This document shows, one piece after another, positions 1 through 5,687 of a stretch of DNA of 6,048 nucleotides; position 1 is the first letter of the stretch, and each line of letters opens with the position of its first letter. The notes below the pieces were generated by a model. It ran no database searches and had not been told where the DNA came from. It was given only the letters and a program-made list of their open reading frames with translations. The position numbers and the translations under genes are program-made. Origin of the DNA: Chloroflexota bacterium (GTDB lineage Bacteria; Chloroflexota; UBA5177; JANWHV01); assembly GCA_025450255.1 (NCBI GenBank), contig JANWHV010000136.1:1-6048 (forward strand). Reading direction: 5' to 3'.

Positions 1-109
1 GCTCGATCACCGATCGCACGATGGCCGTGTCGTTCTCGCCGCTGCCCATGCCGATCACGAATGACTTATCGATCTTGATCTCGTGGAAACGTATGGCCGC
101 CCTGCGACG
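1..109 (-). pseudogene. EAL-domain (c-di-GMP phosphodiesterase) C-terminal fragment, runs off left edge
   Basis: Read leftwards, the minus strand gives ...RFHEIKIDKSFVIGMG followed by ENDTAIVRSVIE up to the window edge. This matches the conserved stretch of EAL domains that hydrolyse cyclic-di-GMP: the 'LKIDRSFV' strand with its catalytic-region Lys and Asp (codons at 85-56), then the acidic 'D..IVRSII' helix. In intact EAL proteins DDFGTGYSSL lies about 12 codons upstream of KID. In this frame that place is taken by a proline/arginine-rich stretch, and a TGA sits at 154-152. The frame offset by one has D-A-L-G-x3-S-S at 131-105, which may be a frameshifted relic of the missing motif. The visible part is therefore probably the tail of a truncated or decayed gene. 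A sequence error could give the same picture. The family call is firm for the visible motif; the pseudogene status is inferred. Confidence 0.62.
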
Positions 110-309
110 AAGCGGCGGCGCCCAGGGCATCTCCGGCGGGAGTGGGCGGAATCATGGCAGCCTTTCGACCCGTAGCGGCGGCGCGACATGGGCGAGCGAA
201 CGAGCGTCGAAGTCCCTGATGTGCAGAATAGCTGCCGCGGCGTGGCTGGTAAATGGCACAACCGGTATGAAGACGTGGCGGCAAAAAATGGCTTCCGGGG
301 CCATATCGA

Positions 310-338
310 TAGACAAGCCGGCAATCGGCACGTACACT
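310..338 (+). promoter_or_regulatory. Candidate sigma-70-type promoter for the lipoprotein gene
   Basis: TAGACA at 310-315 matches the -35 consensus TTGACA at five of six positions. After exactly 17 nt comes TACACT at 333-338, four of six to TATAAT. Transcription would start near 345, giving a leader of about 50 nt that contains the strong ribosome site at 377-384. The spacing is ideal but the -10 is mediocre, so this remains a prediction. Confidence 0.45.
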
Positions 339-376
339 TGCTTCGAAGCCGGCCATGGGCCGCATCGCGGGCATAC

Positions 377-384
377 GGAGGAGG
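377..384 (+). promoter_or_regulatory. Shine-Dalgarno site fixing the lipoprotein start at 394
   Basis: GGAGGAGG lies 9 nt upstream of the ATG at 394. It favours that start over an in-frame ATG at 355, which lies upstream of the site, and over an in-frame GTG at 421. The GTG would give the more classical short signal peptide MRRLVVLGLLAAGC but has no comparable ribosome site. Confidence 0.75.
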
Positions 385-393
385 GACAGAGCC

Positions 394-2073
394 ATGCAAT
401 CCCGATCCGGGGGGTGTATCGTGCGGCGACTTGTTGTGCTCGGACTCCTCGCGGCAGGCTGCGTCACCGGCGCGCGGCCAGACCACGTCGCGGGCGCGGC
501 GGCGCCCGCGACGTTTCCCGTAACCATCACCCCAGGCGACGGGGTCGGCCAGGGGGATCTGGTCTATATCTCGGGCAACGCCGCGGTCGATTCCGCCAAA
601 CTGATGGTCGAGATCACCGTTATGCCGCCCAAGGGGATTGCTTCGATTACGGTGTTCGCGCCGATGCGGAAGGACGACGGATTCTTCGTCGCCTGCTTCA
701 ATCAAACGGGGTCGCCTGGAGACTATCATGTGCGCGTCACCTCTCCGGGCGGCGGCGCGGTCGGCGCCGCGACCTTTAAGGTCGGCGAAGGCTTCGGCCC
801 CCCGGATGACGACCCGGTGCTTGGCGATCTGGCCGTGCGGTTCGAGCACCACATAGAAGGCTTGCTCCGCTCACTGCCCACGTCGCCCGCCGAGCAAGAC
901 CTGCGAGAAAAGCTTGATGTTCTGCGGCCAAAGCTGGCCGAGGGACTCAAGCAAATTCAGAAATACGATGCCGCGGTGCAAGACCTGATGACCGCCTTCA
1001 AGGACTTTCCTACCGACCGGCCGCAATACGCGGGCCTGCTGAAAAAGCTCGACGACTTGAACAGCAAGGCGAAGGACATGGAGGATATGCTTCGCCAGGA
1101 GATGCGCGACGAGCAGCCCGGTTCGGTCCGCTGCGACGATGTGGCCCACCTCGAGAAAGAGCTGGCTGATCTCAGCGCGCTCATCGGCGAGATTGAGGCC
1201 CCGATGCGCGCGGTCGCCGATTTTGAGCGGTTGTACAAGCAGGCCACCGGGGGCCAACTCGAGGACAACTTTGGCTGCGTCGACGGGCAAATCGAGGTAA
1301 AGAAGCAGCCGATCGACCCGGCGCTCCGCGACGCCCTGGGCAAGCTCGATCCGGCGGAAACGCCGATCGCGTTCTTTAACGCCGTGCTGAAAATCGCGGA
1401 TGATGCGGTGGCCGCCGGCTCGGAGAAATTCTTCTCGGTCTATTGCGAGAAATTCGAGGGGCCGTTCACGGCCAACCTGCGCGCCACATTCTATACCGAC
1501 GGCAAGCCCTGGTGGAAATACGCGCTGGGCCTGAAAGGGACGCTCACGCTTCGTTACGCCAAAGCCGGCGGCGCGGGCGACACGTTGAAGCTGACCGGCA
1601 GCTTCGAGGGTGACGCCACCGATTTCACTATGAAGGAGGACGCCCTGCGCGTGATGTTCCCCAAGCTGACGCGCGGCGCCTTGCTGTTCCATAAGGCGAT
1701 CCTGCCAACCGCGCCCATCCACTTCAACATTCCCGTCGAGGGGGACATTGGCAGGGATACGGCGACGATAAGCCTCGCGAGCGGCGGCACCGACTTACCG
1801 TCGGACACCAAGGCACATGTCACCTACGTTGTGGTAACGCCCCTGACGCTCGCGCCCCAGGTGGTGAAGTTCGATTTGCCGTATGCAGGCGCGCGTTTGG
1901 TGATCGGGCGGGCAATGGCGGACAAGCCGGCGCGGTTCAAGCTGCTGGTGGGCAAGGGGAGCGCCGTGACGACGATCAGCCGCGAATTCGCCTTTACCAA
2001 GGGCCATCCCGGGGCAACTGCGTACGGGCAATTCACGCTCAGCGTGAAAGCGTGCAATCCCACCTGCCCGTAG
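394..2073 (+). CDS. Unrecognised lipoprotein: Ig-like N-terminus, helical middle, beta-rich C-terminus
   Basis: This gene encodes 559 residues of a family I do not recognise. The N-terminus has Arg-Arg, a hydrophobic run (LVVLGLLAA) and a lipobox ending in Gly22-Cys23, so the mature protein should be lipid-anchored outside the cytoplasmic membrane. Residues about 40-130 look like one Ig-like beta sandwich (alternating hydrophobics, 'GDYHVRVTSPGG', 'ATFKV'). Residues about 143-345 are mostly helical, with charged heptad-like stretches near 165-200, 213-240 and 250-283 that may form coiled coils. Residues about 355-550 look beta-rich. The mature chain has six cysteines besides the lipidated one (101, 247, 295, 351, 553, 558), which could form disulfides. 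No catalytic motif is visible, and a structural or binding role at the envelope is only a guess. The gene has its own ribosome site and probable promoter, and appears monocistronic. Confidence 0.85.
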   Translation: MQSRSGGCIVRRLVVLGLLAAGCVTGARPDHVAGAAAPATFPVTITPGDGVGQGDLVYISGNAAVDSAKLMVEITVMPPKGIASITVFAPMRKDDGFFVACFNQTGSPGDYHVRVTSPGGGAVGAATFKVGEGFGPPDDDPVLGDLAVRFEHHIEGLLRSLPTSPAEQDLREKLDVLRPKLAEGLKQIQKYDAAVQDLMTAFKDFPTDRPQYAGLLKKLDDLNSKAKDMEDMLRQEMRDEQPGSVRCDDVAHLEKELADLSALIGEIEAPMRAVADFERLYKQATGGQLEDNFGCVDGQIEVKKQPIDPALRDALGKLDPAETPIAFFNAVLKIADDAVAAGSEKFFSVYCEKFEGPFTANLRATFYTDGKPWWKYALGLKGTLTLRYAKAGGAGDTLKLTGSFEGDATDFTMKEDALRVMFPKLTRGALLFHKAILPTAPIHFNIPVEGDIGRDTATISLASGGTDLPSDTKAHVTYVVVTPLTLAPQVVKFDLPYAGARLVIGRAMADKPARFKLLVGKGSAVTTISREFAFTKGHPGATAYGQFTLSVKACNPTCP

Positions 2074-2106
2074 GGTATCTTCCCGCGCCTGGCCGTAGCC
2101 GGTACC

Positions 2107-2149
2107 ATCCATGAGCGATGGATCCGCGGCGGTTACCGCCGGGTAACCG
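2107..2149 (+). repeat. Tandem pair of inverted repeats downstream of the lipoprotein gene
   Basis: Two perfect inverted repeats follow the lipoprotein stop. ATCCAT (2107-2112) and ATGGAT (2118-2123) flank a 5-nt loop. CGGTTACC (2130-2137) and GGTAACCG (2142-2149) form an 8-bp stem around GCCG. The second could act as a terminator or RNA stabiliser, but no T-tract follows, so it is not a canonical intrinsic terminator. Either repeat could instead be a protein-binding site ahead of the transporter gene, whose start lies about 100 nt downstream. Confidence 0.5.
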
Positions 2150-2247
2150 TATGGCAGGGACGGCATGGCAGGTAGATACGACGCGGGCAGGCCGGGGAGC
2201 GGCCGGCGGGGAATCGCGGCGCCGCCGGAAGCGACCAGCGGCACATC

Positions 2248-3483
2248 GTGTCCAGCGTGAGCACAGTCGCCGCGTCACCGCCGGAACAGGCGGGCGATCG
2301 CGCGTCGCCTACCGGCGCGGCCGCTACGCGCTTGCGCTCCAGGCAGACGGTAACCACCGCGGTGGCCCTGCTATACATCCTGCTGTGGAGCTCCGCCTTC
2401 ATAGCCACCCGAGTGGGCGTGGAGCACAGCCCGCCTCTCACCTTGCTGAGCATCCGCTTCCTGGCGGCGGCATTGTTGTTGGCGGTGCTGGCACGCGTTC
2501 GGGGGCTCCAGGCGCCGCGCGGCGGACGGGCCTGGGGACGTTTGGCCGTGTTTGGCCTGCTGAATTCCGGGCTGTACCTGGGCTTTAGCTACGAGGCAAT
2601 TCAACACATGTCCGCCGGCATGGGATCGATTATCGCCGCGCTCAATCCGCTGCTGCTGACCTTGCTGGCGCCGCGCCTGCTGGGCGAGAGACTGGGGACG
2701 GTCAAGCTGATCGGGCTGGTCCTGGGGTTCGGCGGCGTGGTCTTCGTGATGGGCGCCCGCCTGAGCGGGAAGGTCGACACGGCGGGCGGCATGGCCCTGG
2801 CGGTGGTCGGCGTTACCTGCCTGGTAGGCGGCACGGTGGTCTACAAGCGCTGGCCGCCGCGCGAGCACCCACTGGTGGTCAACGCCGTGCAGCTTGGCAT
2901 CGCCGGCCTGGCGCTACTGCCGGCGATGCTGGTCGAGCACCCGGAACGCACGCATATTGACGCGCCGCTGGTATGGTCGGCGCTGTATTTGATATTCGCG
3001 ATCAGCATCGGCGCCTCGCTGCTGTGGTTCTGGCTTCTGGAGCGCGGCGAGGCCAGCGTGGTCAGCTCCTACTACTTCCTCACGCCGATATTCGGCCTGT
3101 TGTTGGCGGCGCTGTTGCTGGGTGAGCCGTTCGGACCGCGCGACGGCCTCGGCTTGCTGGCGGTGGCGACGGGGATCGCGCTGATCAACCGGGCATCGCC
3201 GCCGGTCCGTCCGGCACCGGCGCGGGCCACGGTACGGCGATCCGAACACGCCGTGCCGCGGAAACGCCGCGCAGTCGCCGGCATATGCACTGCTTTTTCG
3301 GGGCGGCTCGACATGCTTTACTCTGGTGAAATCGGGTTCGTTTCGCAAAAAAGCACGTTCGCGATGGCCCGGTCCAGCACGGTGTCCCAGGGGCGGGCGG
3401 GGATGGCCGGCACGCCGAGGCGAGCGCACTCCTGGCGCAGCCACTCGCTTTGCCGCCAGCTTGCGTGGGCGCGGCCCGGCTGA
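2248..3483 (+). CDS. EamA/DMT-superfamily transporter with run-on C-terminal tail
   Basis: This is an inner-membrane drug/metabolite-transporter superfamily protein (EamA type; substrate unknown, relatives export metabolites or amino acids). Ten hydrophobic helices fall at about residues 35-53, 63-83, 97-115, 122-142, 151-169, 178-198, 211-230, 242-263, 270-291 and 298-315, forming two five-helix repeats. Family-like stretches are LWSSAFIATRVG in helix 1, NPLLLTLLAPRLLGERL closing repeat one and the matching LTPIFGLLLAALLLGEPF in repeat two. The first 33 residues are a polar extension. GTG at 2248 is the first possible start after an in-frame TAG at 2173. No good ribosome site is seen, so GTG 2257 or a later start is possible. 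Normal length is near 300 residues; here the frame continues about 95 residues beyond helix 10 as an Arg/Ser/Pro-rich tail overlapping the convergent kinase gene by 166 bp. The tail looks non-native, probably from stop loss. Confidence 0.88.
   Translation: MSSVSTVAASPPEQAGDRASPTGAAATRLRSRQTVTTAVALLYILLWSSAFIATRVGVEHSPPLTLLSIRFLAAALLLAVLARVRGLQAPRGGRAWGRLAVFGLLNSGLYLGFSYEAIQHMSAGMGSIIAALNPLLLTLLAPRLLGERLGTVKLIGLVLGFGGVVFVMGARLSGKVDTAGGMALAVVGVTCLVGGTVVYKRWPPREHPLVVNAVQLGIAGLALLPAMLVEHPERTHIDAPLVWSALYLIFAISIGASLLWFWLLERGEASVVSSYYFLTPIFGLLLAALLLGEPFGPRDGLGLLAVATGIALINRASPPVRPAPARATVRRSEHAVPRKRRAVAGICTAFSGRLDMLYSGEIGFVSQKSTFAMARSSTVSQGRAGMAGTPRRAHSWRSHSLCRQLAWARPG
3315..3354. repeat. Hairpin-forming repeat-like element A at the ends of convergent genes
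   Basis: GCTTT (3315-3319) pairs with AAAGC (3350-3354). Inside it GTGAAA (3326-3331) pairs with TTTCGC (3341-3346), with one G-T wobble, around a 9-nt loop. Its core resembles element B at 4658-4677: on the minus strand both contain GCGAA(A)CGAACCC followed closely by TTTCA. The element supplies the last residues of the kinase (ETNPISPE) and lies inside the transporter's run-on tail. Short peptides of the NEPNF/ETNPIS type are familiar to me as translations of dispersed intergenic repeats in some GC-rich environmental bacteria, but I could not check this here. Confidence 0.45.
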
Positions 3484-3944
3484 TCCTCGCCCTCGCGCGC
3501 CAGAAAGTTGTGGCGGATTTGCGCTTCGTCCTCTTCATAGAGGAACAGGCCCCGCACCTGGCCCGCCGCGTCGATCTCGCCGTAGCGGGGCAATACGGCA
3601 AGGGAAGGGAGGATGAAGTCACCGTCCAGCACGACGCGGGCGCCGGTCTCGACATGGTTGGCGATCACCGGCTCCAGGGCCAGGGCCATCACGCCGCAAA
3701 AGCGCTGGAAGTATGCCAATTGCCCGCGTTCGTCCATGCGCCGCGCTTCGTCCGGGTGTTCGCGCCAATAGTGCAGCACGGGCTGCTGCTCGGGAGTGGT
3801 CATGCGTTCCAATATGATATGAAAGTCGTCCACCTCGGTGAGACCGATGCCGAAATGGTGGGCCAGCCGGTAGCTGACATTGGTCTTCCCCACGCCGCTG
3901 GCGCCGCCGATCAGCAATACCTGCCATGATCGTTGTGTATCCAT
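3318..3944 (-). CDS. Small P-loop kinase / 2-phosphoglycerate kinase-like ATPase
   Basis: The product is a 208-residue soluble nucleotide-binding protein. It begins MDTQRSWQVLLIGGASGVGKT, a buried strand followed by a Walker A loop (GGASGVGKT, residues 13-21). Asp39-Asp40 lie in a following strand, and VVLDGDF at 105-110 looks like a Walker B or substrate-binding strand. NFLAREGED near 146-154 may be a lid, and RPWDTVLDRAIANVL near 184-198 resembles the C-terminal adenine-contacting region of shikimate/adenylate-kinase-like enzymes. Overall it resembles proteins annotated as 2-phosphoglycerate kinase-like or AAA-family ATPase. The true substrate is unknown. An upstream in-frame ATG at 4079 would add 45 residues of low-complexity Arg/Pro/Ala sequence, so I chose ATG 3944, which starts directly at the conserved strand. 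No ribosome site precedes it, consistent with a leaderless message. The last ten residues come from a repeat-like element. Confidence 0.82.
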   Translation of the reverse strand: MDTQRSWQVLLIGGASGVGKTNVSYRLAHHFGIGLTEVDDFHIILERMTTPEQQPVLHYWREHPDEARRMDERGQLAYFQRFCGVMALALEPVIANHVETGARVVLDGDFILPSLAVLPRYGEIDAAGQVRGLFLYEEDEAQIRHNFLAREGEDQPGRAHASWRQSEWLRQECARLGVPAIPARPWDTVLDRAIANVLFCETNPISPE

Positions 3945-3959
3945 CACTACAGTGTAGTG
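3945..3959 (-). promoter_or_regulatory. 15-bp palindrome with -10-like box abutting the kinase start codon
   Basis: CACTAC and GTAGTG form perfect 6-bp arms around a 3-nt centre, and the site touches the kinase ATG. Within it, on the coding strand, TACACT (3956-3951) is followed by exactly 6 nt and then ATG. That is the TAnnnT-N6-ATG geometry of leaderless promoters, with transcription starting at or near the A of ATG. No -35 element is visible at 16-18 nt. A repressor bound to the palindrome would cover the -10 box and start, so autoregulation or stress control is plausible but inferred. Confidence 0.5.
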
Positions 3960-4158
3960 GGGCGCTGGTGGACGGCGGCCAGCGGCGCGTCTGAACGCCG
4001 TAGGAGCGTGATGGGCAGAGGCATCGGGAAATGGGGCGCGCGGCGCCACAATCCGCCGCCCACTTGTCATAATGCGCACGCTGCCGCCGCTCTGACCGGG
4101 CAGCTTGCATGCCGCCCTATGTATGCGGAAAAGGGGATCGATCGGAGGCGCGCTGGAA

Positions 4159-4200
4159 TGTATCCTACCAATAGGTTAATTAGCTTATAAGTAGAATACA
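4159..4200. promoter_or_regulatory. AT-rich island with a 10-bp imperfect inverted repeat, upstream of DUF2277
   Basis: TGTATCCTAC (4159-4168) and GTAGAATACA (4191-4200) are inverted repeats with nine of ten positions matching, separated by 22 nt of strongly AT-rich sequence. The right arm contains TAGAAT (4192-4197), and TATAAG lies at 4186-4191. Both are five of six to the -10 consensus, but no -35 is evident. The position, 78 nt before DUF2277 in an otherwise GC-rich spacer, fits a promoter or operator region. It could also serve a promoter reading left. Confidence 0.4.
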
Positions 4201-4262
4201 GCGGCGCCGCGCGACCTGAATGGATCATACTGATAACCGGGGCGGTTCTCGACGTACTTAGC

Positions 4263-4268
4263 AGGAGG
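4263..4268 (+). promoter_or_regulatory. Shine-Dalgarno site of the DUF2277 gene
   Basis: AGGAGG stands 9 nt upstream of ATG 4278, which confirms the start. The protein also begins with the family's invariant-looking MCRNI. Confidence 0.8.
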
Positions 4269-4277
4269 CACGGCGGC

Positions 4278-4547
4278 ATGTGCAGAAACATCAGGACGCT
4301 CTACAACTTTGAACCGGCGGTCACGGAGGAGGAGATCCACGCCGCCTCGCTGCAGTTCGTGCGGAAAATCAGCGGCTTCGACAAGCCATCAAGGGTGAAC
4401 GAGGCCGCCTTTCACGAGGCGGTGGACGACATCGCGCGGATCTCGGGCCGGCTTCTCGCCGCGCTCGAATCCAGCGCGGCGCCGAAGAACCGAGAGGAAG
4501 AGGCGGCGCGCGCGAAGGCACGGTCCGCGCGGCGATTCGGCGGCTGA
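4278..4547 (+). CDS. DUF2277 family protein
   Basis: This is a complete 89-residue protein of the DUF2277 family, whose function is unknown. It shows the features I know from the family: an N-terminal MCRNI-TL-NFEP, the block AASLQFVRKISGF (residues 22-34), a helix with NEAAFHEAVDDIA (41-53), and a basic C-terminus ARAKARSARRFG. The family is small, cytosolic and widespread in Actinomycetota, Chloroflexota and related groups. It has a strong ribosome site and no close same-strand neighbour: the nearest upstream gene is the divergent kinase and the next downstream start is 260 nt away. It is therefore likely a single-gene transcript, perhaps driven from the AT-rich island at 4159-4200. Length is normal and no defect is visible. 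Confidence 0.9.
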   Translation: MCRNIRTLYNFEPAVTEEEIHAASLQFVRKISGFDKPSRVNEAAFHEAVDDIARISGRLLAALESSAAPKNREEEAARAKARSARRFGG

Positions 4548-4657
4548 GTACGGGGTAGTACATCGCCATGCACGCGCCGACGCATTCTGGCGACAGCCGG
4601 GTGCTTGGCAACGTGATGCCACGTCGAGTAGGGCTGCCCTGAGGGTCCCTGATGCGC

Positions 4658-4677
4658 CGAATGAAAGGGTTCGTTCG
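4658..4677. repeat. Hairpin-forming repeat-like element B
   Basis: CGAATGAA (4658-4665) pairs with TTCGTTCG (4670-4677) as an 8-bp stem with one G-T wobble around AGGG, followed on the plus strand by CGTTTTCTC. It shares a core with element A (3327-3346): TGAAA, then GGGTTCGTT, then CGC, with small indels. It might terminate DUF2277 transcription, but it lies 110 nt past the stop and the stem is AT-rich. A dispersed repeat is the other reading. Confidence 0.4.
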
Positions 4678-4706
4678 CGTTTTCTCGATGGGGTAGGCAC
4701 TAGCCG

Positions 4707-4745
4707 GTGTGTGGCGTATCGTTGCGACATACACTCGGCACACAC
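4707..4745 (+). repeat. Two-stage inverted repeat in the leader upstream of 4807
   Basis: GTGTGTG (4707-4713) pairs with CACACAC (4739-4745). Inside, GTATcGT (4716-4722) pairs with ACATAC (4727-4732) with one bulged C around TGCG. The structure lies about 60 nt upstream of the start at 4807 and could be an RNA leader hairpin or a protein site. It matches no riboswitch that I know. The rest of 4548-4806 shows no gene, apart from element B. Confidence 0.35.
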
Positions 4746-4806
4746 GGCGGGAGCATACGCGGCTCGCGCCGTCAGGCAGGCAAGGTGCTTTAAGTTGGAG
4801 TCGAGA

Positions 4807-4944
4807 ATGGTGAAGCGCGTGGTTGCGATCGCCGCGTCGTTCGCGGTGGTTGTCGTTTTGATACTGCTGGGAACGCGTACTGGCGACAAGACCAGCATTC
4901 CCGCGCCGACCATTGTGGTGTCTACGCACTTGTGCAGTGCCTAA
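4807..4944 (+). CDS. 45-residue signal/anchor peptide, probably the severed N-terminus of the secreted gene
   Basis: ATG 4807 is preceded by TTGGAG at 4795-4800 with a 6-nt gap. The peptide starts MVKRVV and has a hydrophobic run to about residue 21 (VVVVLILLG), then a polar region THLCSA before TAA at 4942-4944. It has the shape of a Sec signal peptide or membrane anchor. The downstream secreted-domain sequence resumes in the same frame at about 5005 (AISAAFCDTFDAP), so the stop most likely truncated a once continuous gene. An independent small membrane protein cannot be excluded. Confidence 0.5.
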   Translation: MVKRVVAIAASFAVVVVLILLGTRTGDKTSIPAPTIVVSTHLCSA

Positions 4945-5687
4945 CACGTAGGGTGTGCCTCGCCTGGGCTGGCGGTCTGGGGCTGCGCGTTCCGTTGGGA
5001 CGCCATCAGCGCTGCCTTCTGCGACACCTTCGACGCGCCAGGGGCAGGAAGGACCAGGGCGGGGATCTAAATCCGCTAGTCTGGGGCGCTTCGCGCACCA
5101 GCCAGGATGTGGCCGGGGGCGAGGCCGACCGCTTCGTCCCCGCCACCACAAGCGCGTGCGGCAAGGGCACGGTAACGGCGCCGCACGATATCTTCATCTG
5201 CAACGGCGAGCTGTTTGACGCGCTCAACGATCATGGCGCCTGGGCTGACATTTCGATGTATCCCAAGCAGCCCTTCGACATTGCCGGCCGCACAGGCACG
5301 GTCGTCTTCGACGTGAGCAACAACACCCAGGGCATCCACGGCGCATGGCCGAATTTCTGGTACACAGACCAGCCGGTCCCGGCCCCGCAGTTTACCGCCA
5401 CCACCGAGGAAGCCGCGCCGCGGAACGGCTTTGGCTTCAGCCTGGCCGGTCTCTGTGCGGCGGGCACCTACTGTGGCCCGAACTGTCCGTATCCCTCGCC
5501 GCAAGGCTTCACGGTAGACGCGATGTTCGTGAGCGTGGACTATGCCATGCAATCCGTGAATTTCAGCAAGGATGGTTGCGTGCAAGAGTCGACCGGCCCC
5601 ACGTCGCTCAACCATATCGAGGTACGGCTCTTGTCTGGCGCACCATCGGCATCCCGCTTATCTTCTCTGAAGTACGGGCGGGCGTGA
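4932..5687 (+). CDS. Core frame of the secreted protein (family unnamed)
   Basis: This is the longest single frame of the broken gene (251 codons if begun at GTG 4932). The first 39 residues are Arg-rich off-frame sequence; family-like sequence begins at residue 40. Notable stretches are LNPLVWGASRTSQD, ATTSACGKGTV, DIFICNGELFDALND, MYPKQPFDIAGRTGTVVFDV, HGAWPNFWYTDQPVPAP, RNGFGFSLAGLC and GPTSLNHIEVRL. I recall similar hypothetical exported proteins from soil bacteria. The 'PFDIAGRTGTVVFDV' and 'NHIEVR' strands suggest a concanavalin/LamG-like jelly roll that may bind or cut polysaccharide. Six cysteines (in SAC, FIC, GLC, YC, NC and GC) suit disulfides outside the cytoplasm. No catalytic residues can be assigned. 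Codon use is coding-like throughout, so decay, if real, is recent. Confidence 0.6.
   Translation: MQCLTRRVCLAWAGGLGLRVPLGRHQRCLLRHLRRARGRKDQGGDLNPLVWGASRTSQDVAGGEADRFVPATTSACGKGTVTAPHDIFICNGELFDALNDHGAWADISMYPKQPFDIAGRTGTVVFDVSNNTQGIHGAWPNFWYTDQPVPAPQFTATTEEAAPRNGFGFSLAGLCAAGTYCGPNCPYPSPQGFTVDAMFVSVDYAMQSVNFSKDGCVQESTGPTSLNHIEVRLLSGAPSASRLSSLKYGRA

Larger units (their letters stand above)
110..393. other. Intergenic stretch, no convincing gene
   Basis: Nothing here is recognisable as a gene. The minus strand has one modest open frame (337-152, GTG start, 61 codons) with fairly protein-like composition and many G/C third positions. It lacks a clear ribosome site and resembles nothing I know. 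It is in the same frame as the EAL fragment, separated from it by a single TGA at 154-152, so it could be part of the same decayed gene. Longer open frames on both strands here are low-complexity shadows rich in Arg, Pro and Ala. The right part holds the probable promoter and ribosome site of the lipoprotein gene. Confidence 0.4.

Noticed and set aside
21..779. 252-codon plus-strand open frame overlapping the lipoprotein start
   Set aside because: It is Arg/Gly/His-rich shadow sequence. It overlaps the better supported lipoprotein frame, which has a ribosome site and lipobox.
871..1722. 283-codon minus-strand open frame
   Set aside because: It is the antisense shadow of the GC-rich lipoprotein gene, with no start signal and no recognisable domain.
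3945..3959. BlaI/CopY-type operator at the kinase start
   Set aside because: It looks similar (TACA...TGTA), but those operators have a two-base centre and this one has a single base between TACA and TGTA. No BlaI or CopY gene is in the window.
3945..4079. 45-residue N-terminal extension of the kinase
   Set aside because: It is low-complexity and lies upstream of the natural beginning of the P-loop fold. It would put the palindrome and -10-like box inside the coding region.
5035..5060. Programmed -1 ribosomal frameshift
   Set aside because: No X-XXY-YYZ heptamer with a downstream structure is evident, and the upstream in-frame TAA at 4942 would still block the product.
4369..5151. 260-codon minus-strand open frame spanning DUF2277 and the leader
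   Set aside because: It is Arg/Pro/Ser-rich and antisense to the DUF2277 gene, with no family resemblance apart from the RTNPFI repeat-like peptide.
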